From Sphagnum magellanicum (lineage: Eukaryota; Streptophyta; Sphagnopsida; Sphagnales; Sphagnaceae), in assembly GCA_021904315.1 (NCBI GenBank), contig CM038917.1:19762041-19826040 (forward strand): 64,000 nucleotides of DNA, written 5' to 3'. The notes under the pieces were generated by a model, which had not been told where the DNA came from, made no database searches, and worked only from the letters and a program-made list of their open reading frames with translations. The position numbers and the translations under genes are program-made. Of the stretch, positions 51,201-62,994 are shown piece after piece (the stretch's first letter is position 1; each line of letters begins with the position of its first letter).

Positions 51201-51761
51201 GACCCATTAGGAGGAGTTGACCAAATTTAGCCAATAGTCGTTGCATTGCTATCAGGTATTCCAGTATAATTATTACCACTACCATTGGTGAATATTTGAA
51301 AGACCGGAGTTGGATAATCATTGTCAAAGTCATAAACGTCAAGGGTGCCATTCTCTGTTAACATTATGAAGAATGGATGTCCAGAACCTGTTGCGTAGGT
51401 TGTGCCAGACCAAGGCACACATGTTTGATCCGCTGTTTGGCTATAGCACTGTGACAAACCACTAGAGGTAGATCCATTGTAAATGGACAAAAAACCATGT
51501 GTGTCCACTTGGAATGTGCAAAAATGATTTCCTTGCATGCTCGTATTTGTACTCCAGATTGATTGATTGTTCGTGAAAGTAGAACCATAGTACAACACCA
51601 AGTTACAATCATTTTGCAATACCAAATAATAGTTTGTATTATTAAGATATTGGCTTTGATTAAGGGCATTCCCAGCTGTCAGAATGTTCATGGCGCTCCC
51701 TCCCTTCAACATAGAAATTGTGATAAACCAATACAAGGAGAAGATTTACTGATTGTGACAT
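48297..51761 (-). pseudogene. bulb-type lectin receptor-like kinase, probably inactivated
   Basis: Seven exons, minus strand: 51761-50671, 50545-50313, 50166-50040, 49637-49569, 49265-49070, 48947-48842, 48731-48297; all GT-AG with matching phases. The ectodomain has two bulb-lectin (mannose-binding) domains (NYYLVLQNDCNLVLYY, IWSTNT; YILTIEDNCTLQI), no EGF or PAN domain, and a transmembrane helix (SLIWILVGVIGGVLLIVI). The kinase keeps the Gly loop [33 protein letters not shown] and GTPGYLDPE, and looks catalytically complete. Such kinases sit in the plasma membrane and signal on carbohydrate or microbial cues. Two defects: the signal peptide MSQSVNLLLVLV (from 51761) and the lectin domain (ISMLKGGSAMNILTAGNA) are in different frames, and TAA at 51227-51229 interrupts the ectodomain where Gln (IGQIWSTPPN) would fit. 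A later start cannot avoid the stop. Confidence 0.8.
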
Positions 51762-51764
51762 AAT

Positions 51765-53890
51765 GATGTTATCTTCACCTCTTTACCGAGCTATAGTTTT
51801 TAGCTCCAATCCAAGGTTAAAAAGCAATACTTTGGAGCTTAAGATCCAACACTTGGTATTTCCACTTACTTTCGATACAGAAATCTATTAATGATACATA
51901 AACAACTGCCAAAACAAGCGAATTAAATTGTTAGTTTTGGCACAAGTCACCAAACCCCTCCATAAAGATTTTGTGCAAGGGAGGGTTTAAGTTTGATGTA
52001 ACAATGTGTGTTAGATTAATTTCCTTCACAAAAGGACCACTCCTCAGTTCAACCTTCCTTCAGTCATGGTGATACTGTGATATCATGACTAGGCTCTGCA
52101 AACATGTCCTTTTGGTCAAATTTAGGAATACATTTAAATCAAAACAACTTCACATACCCAAATTTTAGTTCCAATCTTGACAATTAAAACCAGAAGAACT
52201 TGATGATGTTAAAGCAACTAAAGCATCAAACTTCATGTCTCAACTTCAATGTATAGGAAGACTCAATTTTGTTAAGAAAATTATTCATTTTGCAAGTAGA
52301 AACTCATTGGCAAAAAATTGAAGATAGCTAAAATCAAATAAAAAGGATTTCACAAACCATGACAGTGATGGGGAGCTCTCCAGATGACGACAGAAACCAA
52401 CCACTAAAAGAGAGCCTTGTATGTTTGCTACAGAAACTTCAAGCTATGAGACATAAAATTTGGCAATGAACATTTTCTATTGAAGGCCGGGCCTTGAGCA
52501 AGAAATTAACCATGAAAATGAACCAGTTACTTTAAACTTAAAACCCCTTAACTTTCCATCAGGAAACTTTAAAAACACTTGAATCCTCACTTATAACTGT
52601 TGCTAAATTTCTATAAATATGAGACAAAGTAGACTTTTAATGGCGACAAGAGTCTAAAGTCTAAACATACTCCCCACCAGTTTTTTTTCTTAAATTTTTT
52701 TTTTTATATCTCTATACCAAAAAAATCACTGCTCATAACTTGCATTTACGATAGATGAATGAGTATCAAGAGATCTTAACCATCTCGTATCGAGGTTCGA
52801 CAAATGGACCTTATATCTCTGCTCTTATTTGGGTGCGAAACTAGCCTCATAAGTTGAGATTGAAATCACTTGTCGAAGAGAAAGTGTAGTTCAGGAGATC
52901 TTGGGAAGAACGGGTTGTGAAAAGATGATGTTTTTATAAACCACAGTTCTTATACGGCTTCCTCTAAGAGCACGAAATACAAGATTTGAACCCCACGTTA
53001 TGTCATGCGGAAGGAACCACAAGGAGCTTTCGAGGAACGAAGCGAGATAAAATAGACAGCTCGCCACAGACACACAATGCGCAAACATCGACTAAAACTT
53101 TGGAAGCTGTTCCTTGAAACTTGGGGTTCTAGATGATGAATTTGTCCACAATAGTTCAGAAACTAGGCGACAAAGGACCGTGATCTAGTGACATTAAGCA
53201 ACAGTAACTGTCAACTTTCAGCTAGGCAGTATGATGAGCCCACCTTTACGTATTTCCCTAACCCCAGAGATCTATGGTTAGATTCTTTTGAAAATTTTGG
53301 TGATAAGTTGAAATGTTTTGAACTTTGCAAATTTACCCAATGTCCTTTACTGGGCTACAATCAATAGACGTGGAGCATGAAGTCTGAAGATGGAGTACGA
53401 TTAATTGCTCGATCGATGGTCCTAACACAAATAAAATCCCTACCCGTGACCCTCCTTGGCCTTGCTGGAAACCGCGTCCATAAGTTCTCGTAGAAACACT
53501 TTTTAATGTCGCCTGCAGCAATACTCCAATTACACCCTGATACAAAAATATCCAGAAATCCAGAAACTCTCCAATCTAGGAGAAGACGAGGCACTCGGAA
53601 GCAAGCAAGCTGGTGTCACAAAACATTCAGAATCTTGGATTCTTCTGGAAAGAAAAATCTGATTTTAGTCAATATGTCTCCATATCTGAGAGCTTTCTTA
53701 TGGTTACAAGACGAGCAAGTACGTGTCGATGAATCTACCTAGGGGCTAGATAGGCTCAAAAGTAAACTTGACGGCTTCCACAACGGTGTGAAAGTCAAGG
53801 CAATACCCAGTGAAGGTTCCTCTGACATTTAGTATCTAACATCTAACTTAGTGTGTTCCTCTACCCAGTATGAAGTTTGCGCATTAAATT
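51765..53890. other. upstream region of the receptor kinase, otherwise unassigned
   Basis: The first few hundred bases should contain the promoter of the minus-strand kinase; no TATA box was convincing. From 52740 to 53740 composition is more balanced, but the frames there match nothing known. Confidence 0.4.
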
Positions 53891-53892
53891 TT

Positions 53893-54172
53893 TCATACTT
53901 TTATACTGTGATAACCACTGAGTACCAGAAGGATATCCATCAGGTATAAATTTAAATTCTTTTTACTGTGATATCCAGAGGAAACCCATCAGGTATAAAT
54001 TTAAATTCTTTTTACTGTGATATCCAGAGGAAACCCATCAGGTATAAATTTAAATTTTTTTACTATGATATCCAGAGGAAACCCATCAGGTATAAATTTA
54101 AATTTTTTTACTATGATATCCAGAGGAAACCCATCAGGTATAAATTTATTACTATGTTATCCAGAGGACCTA
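53893..54172 (+). repeat. 48-49-bp tandem array, about 5.5 copies
   Basis: AGGTATAAATTTAAATT starts at 53942, 53991, 54040, 54088 and 54136; each unit continues with TTTTTACT(G/A)TGATATCC and AGAGGAAACCCATC. A more diverged unit precedes the first. The later three units are 1 bp shorter and share ACTATGATATCC, so the array grew stepwise from left to right or the reverse. Confidence 0.9.
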
Positions 54173-54250
54173 TCTCATACCCACCGGGTTTCATAGGAAA
54201 CAAAATTTTAAATTTTACTGCACTGGTTTTTACACTAGCTAGCGGCCTCA

Positions 54251-54317
54251 GTGGGGGGCATTCCCAAAATAAGCGGCCCTCAAGGCTGAGGGCCGCTTAT
54301 TTTGGGAATGACCCCAC
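54251..54317. repeat. near-perfect hairpin of 28-bp arms
   Basis: CATTCCCAAAATAAGCGGCC followed by CTCA, a four-base AGGC loop and the exact complement, with one bulged A near the base; the outer GTGGGG/CCCCAC extends the stem. Arms 54255-54282 and 54287-54315. It has no coding role. It resembles a very short foldback or MITE remnant; a structured RNA cannot be excluded. Confidence 0.85.
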
Positions 54318-54413
54318 CCTGGGTGGACCTGATCAGCAAGCTTAATAATCAAATAGAAAGTCTGGTACACAGCTGGGACTCATTATTTTTCTGGTACACA
54401 GTCCCACAATAAA

Positions 54414-54916
54414 TCTTATATATAAATTCACTACGTCACTGACGGAGCTCGGGTTTCAGGCCGACCGGGCCCGGCGCTAATCGGAGGGCGGAATTTCTTG
54501 TTCCCAGTCTGTGGGCAAAGCTATTGGAGGAAATTAGGTTACGACATTCTAGCGCGGAACGGAGACCCGGGATAGCCGACGTCAAGAACGGGGTGCCGGG
54601 CCGGGTCCGGTCCGGACTGTGTGTGACGGAGCTCGGCAACTTTTGCTCCAGAGAACACCCACTGAGGGAAGTTATCAGCTCTCACTTTTCGGAAAGTTTT
54701 TGGTATGGTCGTTGCTGATTTTGGGTACTGTAGCTGTGCAAGATTACATAACGTCTCTCGGGATTTGTGCTGCTGCTTGGAGAGAAAAGCATTAACTAGG
54801 AAGGTGGAGAGGAAAAACATAAAGGAAGAGGGAAAGGAAGGAAGGTGGGAAAATCAAAAGAAAATTTGCTTCTCCTCCCTCACACACCTGTGCCTTAGGC
54901 ACGGGGCACACACTAG
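54414..54916 (+). mobile_element. short non-autonomous Helitron
   Basis: The 5' end TCTTATATATAAATTC is preceded by A; the 3' end GGGGCACACACTAG is followed by T, which fits insertion between A and T. An 8-bp hairpin (CCTGTGCC, TTA loop, GGCACGGG; 54887-54905) ends about ten bases before the terminal CTAG, as in known plant Helitrons. The 503-bp body is much richer in GC than its surroundings (54440-54640) and encodes no RepHel protein. A 13-bp direct repeat (TGACGGAGCTCGG) lies at 54440 and 54624. Confidence 0.65.
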
Positions 54917-54919
54917 TAT

Positions 54920-57220
54920 AATAAATATCTATGATGGCTAACTTGGAAGCCAGCTAGGGCACTGGCCTCAAGAGTGGCCCACTTGGTTTATGTGTGCAGT
55001 ACGGGATCCATATCTTTCTGGCACAACTACACAACACAGCTGCATGTAAACAAGTACAGGAATACTTTGTAGGTTCCAGTAAATAAATGCCTATGAATTG
55101 TTCAGGGCAATCACAACCACAGGTTCGCTTTAGTGTCCGTCGGGGAAATGAATAATTTAAGGGAAGTCTGTAAATCGTGTCACTTTTCTTTGTCGTGTCA
55201 CACCAAGCAAACATGACAACACACTTGCCTCGCTCCTCGCCGCCCATTTAATTCATTTCCATATATTAAAGCTGCAATGAAGCTAGGACCTACATCTTTC
55301 TATAAAGAAGCTAGGACCCACATACTTCTTTCTGCTACATTTGCTTACAACCACTCAATTCAGCAAGTGAAATCTTTAGTTTTTACCAGTGACGCTGCAT
55401 GGGGAGTCCGTCCACTTACGGGTTTCTTGGAAGGCTTTCAAATTGACAATTTTACAACTATTGTATAACCATGCGCACTGTGCAGTGGTTCAAATGAGAA
55501 ATCACTACTTTCATTGGCCCATCACAAAACAATTTATCAATATTCCAAGATGTAGCTCCTCCTGAGTTTTGCAAGTGTAGAACTGAAGGCAAAGCACTTG
55601 GGATTAAGTGAGGAGCTATTGGGAACACATTGGGAACTTGAGGAACATGTTGCGAACCCATGAAGTAGTTTTTAAAAATTAGTTTACAGGGCTAGAACTT
55701 AGAACTCCATAAGAGAAGGCAAATAATTTGATACTTCATTTACATCAAAGATCTATCGTGGTCAATTTGTTAGCAAGGTATCTCACTTGTTTCCTTTCTG
55801 TGCAGTTTTTGGTTGAATTGTGCTTTTATCTGTTCCTCACCAAACTCAAGATGGCGCCACCCCCAACTTGCAAGGGCAACTTCTGAACATGGAATAGCAA
55901 GGCACAAACTAAGCTACAAGAACCACCACACAAGAGCTGCCATCCCACTCCCCTCCAACTTGGGAAACTAATTATTTAGCATAGACCACAGCACTAGGAG
56001 ACTTATGCTTGCCAGATAGAGAATAATGGGGGCCTATGTACAACTATTCGACCAGGGGCAGTGGCAGAACTCAATAATAAATAAACCATAAATTCAATTT
56101 TTTATCCTCTTTAATTCCCATGATGTTATCAATAACATGTGTCCATATCCCTCTAGCATGTGTAAGCCATTACAATTTTTCAACTATAAGGTTATTGTAA
56201 AGAAAATACATTTGCTTATATAAAACAGCAATAAGAGATTTTATGGTACTTTAAATCATTTACCAACCAAAATGGAACACAAGTAGGAAAAAAATGGTAG
56301 TATATTAAAGTTATCCATAAAATCACACCCACTTCAGTCCCTGGCCTATCCCCTTACTAATTTTCACCCTCTAAAATCAGCTCCCTGTAAAACTTCCCAA
56401 GATTGGGGATGGAATTCAAAAAGTGGGGATGTTAGCCCAAAGATAAGTGATGGGATTAGTTTGACTTTTTTTTTGTAAATTTAAAAGCTAGGGCACATTT
56501 GGGGTTAGGGTGGGCAATTTTTTTCACTTTTTTTTAAGTTTCATGCAAGTTTGGGCAGGTTTTAAGAAATAATTTCAGCTTTTTCTAGTTCAGGTGAATT
56601 TGGGCAACTATTTGGGTAAAACATTTTCATTTTTGTTTTGTTTCAAGCAAACTCAGGGGAGGTTTTTGGGCTTTTACACTTTGGTGTTCCAAGCATATTT
56701 AGAATTCTTTTTAGAAATAGGATTCTCCCATTTTTTTGGGTTTGGACATGCTAACTTCAAAGGGCATCGTTGGAGGCCTTCCTTGAAAGGTTTTAGGGGC
56801 ACATTGGAGGGATCATTATGGATTTTTTTAAAAAGACCTTAAGCATAATCACACATGTCATTTGTGAGAATTGATCTTTGAAACTCAAAGATGAAGATCA
56901 ATTCCTTTTCTACCAATCCACCCCACTTGTTGGGGCAAAATAGTTGTGTGCATTATGTTTACTCTATTTCATTTAATACATTACACAAAACATCATTTTT
57001 GATATTTGATGTCTTCTTAAGATTTTGTTCAAGTGACAAAATAAACATTTAATCTTGAAGTTCTTTCAATAATGTACACAAACATTTTTTTTTTCCTTTT
57101 AGAAATATAAATTAATTCGAAAAGAAAAATACTTGATTTTCTTTATTGAATACCATTTCAATTATCAATCCTTGGAAAAAAATAAATTCAACCACATGAT
57201 TTATAAATCAATAATAATAA
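54920..57220. other. intergenic, no gene recognised
   Basis: Short frames without family features. A 14-bp imperfect palindrome (GAATTGATCTTTG ... GATCAATTC) lies at 56868-56906. AT content rises sharply from 56950. Confidence 0.45.
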
Positions 57221-57221
57221 A

Positions 57222-57735
57222 TAAAAATATATCTTTCATATCATAAACCTTCATTTGATTTTTAAAATAATATTGTAAAATTTTTCTTTTGATATATCAT
57301 CATTTTACCAATAGAATTTAATTTGGATGTGTGATATATAATTAATTCACATATAATATTTTAAATGGATCAAAAAAAATTACAATATAAATATAATACA
57401 ATCTCTTGTATTAACCATATTAATTCTAATGTAAAACATTAATCCAAATAATAAATTTTTTATGTTTCAATAGTAATTAATTCCATATAATTAATTGATT
57501 TTATGGAACCATAAATTTTATTACATTTACATTATAATATCTTAATTTTTACTTAAATTATGATAAGATTTGAATGTAAAAATAAATTATAGATTTTCAT
57601 ATCTCAAACCTCTATTTGATTTTTAAAATTATATTATACACTTTTTCTTATAATATATCATAATTGTACCAAAAAAATGTAATTTAAATGTATGATATAT
57701 AATCTATTCATTATATAATGTTTATAAATGGATCT
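57222..57735 (+). repeat. direct duplication of about 150 bp in AT-rich DNA
   Basis: 57222-57371 and 57578-57735 share TTTCATATC, ATTTGATTTTTAAAAT, GATATATCAT (or the like), TGATATATAAT and AAATGGATC in the same order, about 356-362 bp apart. The copies have drifted considerably. Confidence 0.6.
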
Positions 57736-57783
57736 TAAATTATTCCTACTACCTATTACATAAATTATTTAATAGTTAGATTA

Positions 57784-58135
57784 ATTACATAGTTTACTTA
57801 ATTAAATAATTAATAAAAAATAGTTATCACATATCAACATGATAAAATACCTATTATTAACCCACAAATATATTAGCTACTATATACTACCATAGAATTT
57901 TTCAATTGATTAATTACCTAGTCTAATTAATTAATTAAACATGACATTATCCATTCAACACAATAGAGTACCAACCACTAATGAATTTATTTACATTTTA
58001 CTTAATTAATTAACTAATCAAAAAACAATATGGCATATCAACATGATAAAATATCTACTACTTAGCCACATACATATAACCTGCTACTTAGTTATATTTA
58101 TTACTTGTTGCTTACTACCATTTATTTACATGACT
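57784..58135 (+). repeat. three-unit degenerate tandem repeat
   Basis: Units begin near 57784, 57911 and 57991, each with TTAATTA(C/A)-type AT runs followed, in the first and third, by CATATCAACATGATAAAATA and CTACTA. Unit lengths differ (about 127, 80 and 130 bp). Confidence 0.5.
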
Positions 58136-58252
58136 AGTTGAAAAAATAATTATGTTTTCATCTATTGATGGATGCCTTAAGAAATGGATGAAAGTGTAGT
58201 CACATTAACATGTACCATAGCCAATGTAACCAATGTTTGGTTTTGTGTATTT

Positions 58253-58848
58253 GGGCGCAAGCAAGGTAAAGTAGACAGTTCATTATTCTTTGTCAAAAAA
58301 AATTACATGTAGCCATAAAAATATTTTAATGTGTTGAAAGCAGAATTTTTTTTGGTACAATAATTAACATGATGATAATCTTTCATTTTATATTTAAAAT
58401 GTTGAAAAACCCCATCTTGAAAGTAAAATCAAGTAGAATAAAAAAAATTTACTTGCATAAAATGTTCGATCTTACAAAAATGGGCTACATAGAGATGAAA
58501 TATTGATTTTTTTAACTTTTCAACTTCGTGGAGCCCTAAAAAATACTTATGTATTACCAAATTATAAATTTTATAATCATAATATATCAAATTTTTAATA
58601 TGAAGTAGATTTGAACACCATTTTGACCCATAAATTTCAAATAGACTTTCATCTTACTTTTATCATACCAATGTTGTTTAAACATTGTATTCAACTTCCC
58701 ATAAACTAAATGCAAGGCCCTATGGTTTCATATTTCTATTTCAAAATATTTTGAATCTACTTTTTTATGTCCATACAAGAAATTATTCCATTTTTTAATT
58801 GAATTTTGGGCAAATTACTTTTTTTGTCTACTTTACCTTGCCAACACC
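58253..58848. mobile_element. T2 TIR element, copy 2 (596 bp, uninterrupted)
   Basis: The ends CAAGGTAAAGTAGACA and its inverted copy match T2 copy 1. TATTT flanks both sides (58248-58252 and 58849-58853), either a 5-bp duplication or a TA duplication with chance extension. No coding capacity. It lies about 490 bp before the DDE_1 transposase relic. Confidence 0.8.
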
Positions 58849-59342
58849 TATTTAGCATTAAATTAAAAAAAAATTTAAATTTAAAAATTTAGGATGAATA
58901 AATTTGAAGATTTATTAATCACATAGTAATCACATAAATTTGAAGATAGTTCATCAAATCTTCATAGTTTTTGAATAAATTTTCAAATTTTTCATCACAT
59001 AATTTTTTCAAAGTTTTCAATAAATAAAGAACTCCATAGTTCTTCAACTCAATAAAATTGCTTGTACATAATTTTACTTTCAATGTATTGATGTATATAT
59101 TCTAATAGTTTGAAATCAATGAATGAAAAATACCCAAAAACACTTTGAAAGCATTGTAACTAGTGTTTTTAAGCAATAAAAGGACTTGTAAGTGGATATG
59201 ATTTTTTTTGAAAACCACATTTTCTTTTTACATTTTTATGTAAACCATAACATACTTTAACGAAATGAAAAATTTCAAGATTTTTCAAGATTTTCTTTAA
59301 AACTTTATTGTTCAAGCTTATGAAGGAAATCTTTTAAAAACT

Positions 59343-59675
59343 AATTATCATTTACTTCTTTTAAATGGCCACAATTCTCATGTTACATGAGAAGAAGTGC
59401 ACAAGGCAAGGAATGTGGTCTTGGATTTCATTACTTTACCATCTCACATGAGCCATGCCTTACATCCACTTGATGTTGCTTGCTTTAAACCTTTCAAAAT
59501 TGCCTTTAAGGCTTATAGGGATGTTTGGACTTTGGGTAACAAAGTTTAAAAGGTTAGAAAGGAAGACCTAACTTAGTGGGTGTTTTTAACTTTCAAGAAA
59601 AGATTAACAAGATCAAACATATGTAAAGGTTTTAAGACTACTAGGATTTGGCCTTTAAACCCAACTACAATATAA
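59343..59675 (+). mobile_element. DDE_1 (pogo/mariner-like) transposase relic
   Basis: One continuous frame reads LLLNGHNSHVT, EEVHKARNVVLDFITLPSHM, SHALHPLDVACFKPFKIAF, KAYRDVWTLGNK and ICKGFKTTRIWPLNPTT. These match the catalytic end of plant DDE_1 superfamily nucleases (LDGHGSH.T...., LPPHTSH.LQPLD.). The frame is interrupted by TGA, TAA and TAG at 59385, 59547 and 59574, each explained by one C-to-T change in CGA, CAA or CAG. The N-terminal helix-turn-helix region was not found. Confidence 0.8.
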
Positions 59676-59842
59676 CACAAGATGCAACCAAGCATACAAT
59701 TTATGGAAACAATAGTGATTGAACATGAAGTTATGGATTTCCAAGTTGAAAAAATACTAGGTGAATGCACTGGTAGCCTTAAGCCCAATGCTTGCCATTT
59801 TAATATGTGGAAATTGATGGATAATGTGTTACACTTGAATAA

Positions 59843-60055
59843 AAAGGTACCACTAATGTGGGTTAGTGTGATGACTTAATGAGTTCCCAAACTATGGGTC
59901 TCGATGATGAACTTGTAAGCTTGCAAACCTAAAGGCATGACCTACAAGAAGGTGCACTAATGAGGGTTAGTATGATGATCTAAGAAGTTCCCAAAGAATG
60001 GGTCTTGGTAATGATCCTTTAGGTGCAAAAGACTTGGGGCATGATCTTATGTCTC
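59843..60055 (+). repeat. two-copy tandem repeat of about 103 bp
   Basis: Copies starting near 59843 and 59946 share AAGGT.CACTAATG, GGGTTAGT, TGATGA.CTAA and GAGTTCCCAAA/GAAGTTCCCAAA followed by ATGGGTCT. It follows the transposase relic and may belong to the same element. Confidence 0.6.
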
Positions 60056-60084
60056 CAATGCATAAATTGGTCCTACCAACCTAG

Positions 60085-60325
60085 TTGCAATGGGTTTTAG
60101 CAATCACAAAGTGATGGGTCTTAGCAATTATGCAACAATGGGTTCTAGTTGTGGTTGCGTGATAATGATTGTTGCTATAATGGGTTCTACCCATTAGTTG
60201 TGTAACAATGACGGTTATAGTGATTGATTTTAGCACCACTCACATGGCAATGATTACAATGGTGATGCATTCTAGCAACAATTGTGTTGCAATGATTATT
60301 GTGGTAATGGGTTTTCGCTATGGTA
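60085..60325 (+). repeat. degenerate tandem repeat, period about 42 bp
   Basis: AATGGGTT(C/T)TAG or a variant recurs near 60088, 60135, 60178, 60221, 60262 and 60304, each followed by TTGTGT.ACAATGA-like sequence. Confidence 0.5.
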
Positions 60326-60329
60326 CAAG

Positions 60330-62990
60330 AATAGGTCCTAGTAGTGCCATAAGTTGTTTCCTAATTTTTCAAGCTTTTACCTAAGTCTATTCATCAATTT
60401 GTGGAAGAGTCATTCATAATTTTTCAAAATCGATAATGATCACTTTTAATCACTACATTTGTGAAATTGAACAAATTTTAACATAGAAGCAAATAACAAC
60501 TAGAAAGACGGAACATTAAAAGGAATTAATTGTGTTAAAAAAAGAAAAAATTGTAGAAAAAACAAAAAGAAAACTTCCAAAATACCAAAGGTCAATGAAA
60601 GGGCCTAGAAGAAAACCTTTCATAATGCATGGTCCACCAAGCATTGTGTTGAGCAAGGTGAGGCACTACATGTTTAATTTATGTTAATCTACTTTTACAT
60701 GCCAATGCCTATTGAGCCCCATTCCATGGGATTATTCCTAAAGTTATGTCAGTATAATATGATGCGAACAATTGTGAGATGAAGTCATTAAGGGTAGAAA
60801 TTATCCATAGGTTAATTAATACCATGGGGACATCCTAATAACTAGTTGGTTATTTTAAATGGTAGATTTACCATCCTTAAACAAAGGATGAAGCTAATGG
60901 GGTTGGTTAATTGAATGGTTGTGGCAATCCATTGATCATAATATAGTGGATTTTTAGGAAGGATCAGGATAATGATCACCTAGTTTCATAAGAAGGATAT
61001 GGGCCTTGTGTGGTTTTGAAAGGAAGGGATTAGATCGATGGAAGGAGGATTGTGGATCATTCCATTGTATTATAGTTTGGAGTTTTTATTATGAGATGAC
61101 TCATTGTGAAAAAGGTGTGTGTAACATTAGGGAATGGAGGAAAATATGGAATCAAGTTGTATTTTGATTTGTATAATCCAAAATGACTATAAGTCTAGTT
61201 GTAAACATAGTTGTTTTTAAAAAAAATCCTACTAGTGGAAATAATTTGCGGTTATTTTCCCCAACATTTCATTCATAAGGATGGTAATGTTTAGGGACCA
61301 CATTTTCACCCTTTTACATAAATGCACAATGAAAATGACGAGATGTTTTGTGCACATATTTAATTGAACCAACATAGGTGCATAGAGGCATTCCCAATAC
61401 AACATTGGTGGAATAAACTACTTAAGAATATAAGTTGTTGAAGCTATTGAAACATCCCACATCATTTGTGAAAAGCTAATAGACTAATGTTGCAATAATG
61501 TTGATATTTAGATTATTACAAGTTTAAAGGCTAGTTAATTTACAATAGGTAGCAATTATTTTAACATTACAAGGTAGCATGTTTTGAGCAATGGGCAACA
61601 CATTTTGTGCAATGATGCACATTTAATCATTAGTTACACTTTGTCACAAATTTTAGGACCACAACAATGTCATTTTGAACAACCACATGTTTGATCCAAG
61701 TTTTGTTACCTTATGTGTTTGAAAAGATTTATTTCCAATTTAGGCTATTAATAAAAATTGATATGGGGGGCCTAGTTTATATCCATGCCATTGTGTATGG
61801 GCTTCCTATCTACCCATTTTAAGTGTCTATGCATTCAAAATTAGAAAATGTGTGAATAATTTAATGATGAACCAAAAATCAATATTCCACTTTTATTTCA
61901 GAAAATTGCATTATGTTATCCAATGATATTTTTCTCATCAAAGCAACACATGATTTCTATGCTTTTCATTTAAACTATCCATATGCATTTAAAGTTTGGT
62001 ACTTTAATAAGTTTTTAAAAAGTGATCAAATGGACACATTGGTTGTTAATTTTCAAGATTTCATAAGGTCCATATGAATATAGACCAAAGTAAATATTTT
62101 AAAAACATGTTCATCAAGGATTTTGTTTTTGAAAAAAAAAATAAAATCATTTCAAAAGGATTTTTGAAAATAAGGTTCAATTTTGACCATTCAAAAGTTC
62201 ATAATTATCATCTATTAAAGTTTTTTAAAAATGTTTCACACCTAATTTTATTATTTCTTAACAATAATATGATTAGATTTCATTTTTCAAGCATACGGGC
62301 AAGAGATAATCTTTATATAACTATCTACACACTTCACCATGCATTTACTACTATAATACATCAAAATGTATCTATTTGATTAACATAGCAAGTAGATAAC
62401 TTGAGACATTTATTTATGATGTCTCTTTATGAAGCCTTCTAGTAAATAGACTACATTCAAGGTAGGAAGAAGGTAGGAGAGGAAATAAAATACCTTTTTT
62501 TTTTTTGCTTGCTTTTTATTGCGCACCTTATAATAATCATTATAAACAATTTGGAGTGGAATTTAATATGAATTCTTTAATTTATTAACAATCTAATCGC
62601 TCAACTAGTTCATATTTTTAAATTTCAAAAGTCGATCACTAATAGTGAATGCATAATTTTCAAAATATAGTTTAAATATAAACATGTTCATAATCATCAT
62701 GTAAATGTATGATTAATTTTTAATTAAAAAATTCAAAATTATATTATTCATCACAAGCATTTAAACACAATGCACTTTGCAAAAATAACCATTGTGACAA
62801 CAAAATTGACCCATTCAATTATGCATTCACCGTAATGAATGTATTTTCAAATACAACATTTAAGTTGATCAAAAGAATCTTCGATTATTTTTGTATACAC
62901 CTTTATAAAATAGTCAAGTAAAATTCTCTAAGTATTTTTCAAGAATCTTAACTTATTTATGCCAACTTCAAAAAATATGAAACAATTTTC
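60330..62990. other. AT-rich intergenic, no gene recognised
   Basis: No coding frame with family features and no clear repeat boundaries. Confidence 0.45.
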
Positions 62991-62994
62991 CAAG

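Noticed and set aside
53968-54345. 125-codon frame over the 48-bp array
   Set aside because: The repeated peptide follows the DNA repeat and runs into the hairpin; no independent evidence of coding.
56868-56906. Imperfect palindrome GAATTGATCTTTG ... GATCAATTC
   Set aside because: Short and imperfect in AT-rich DNA; likely by chance.
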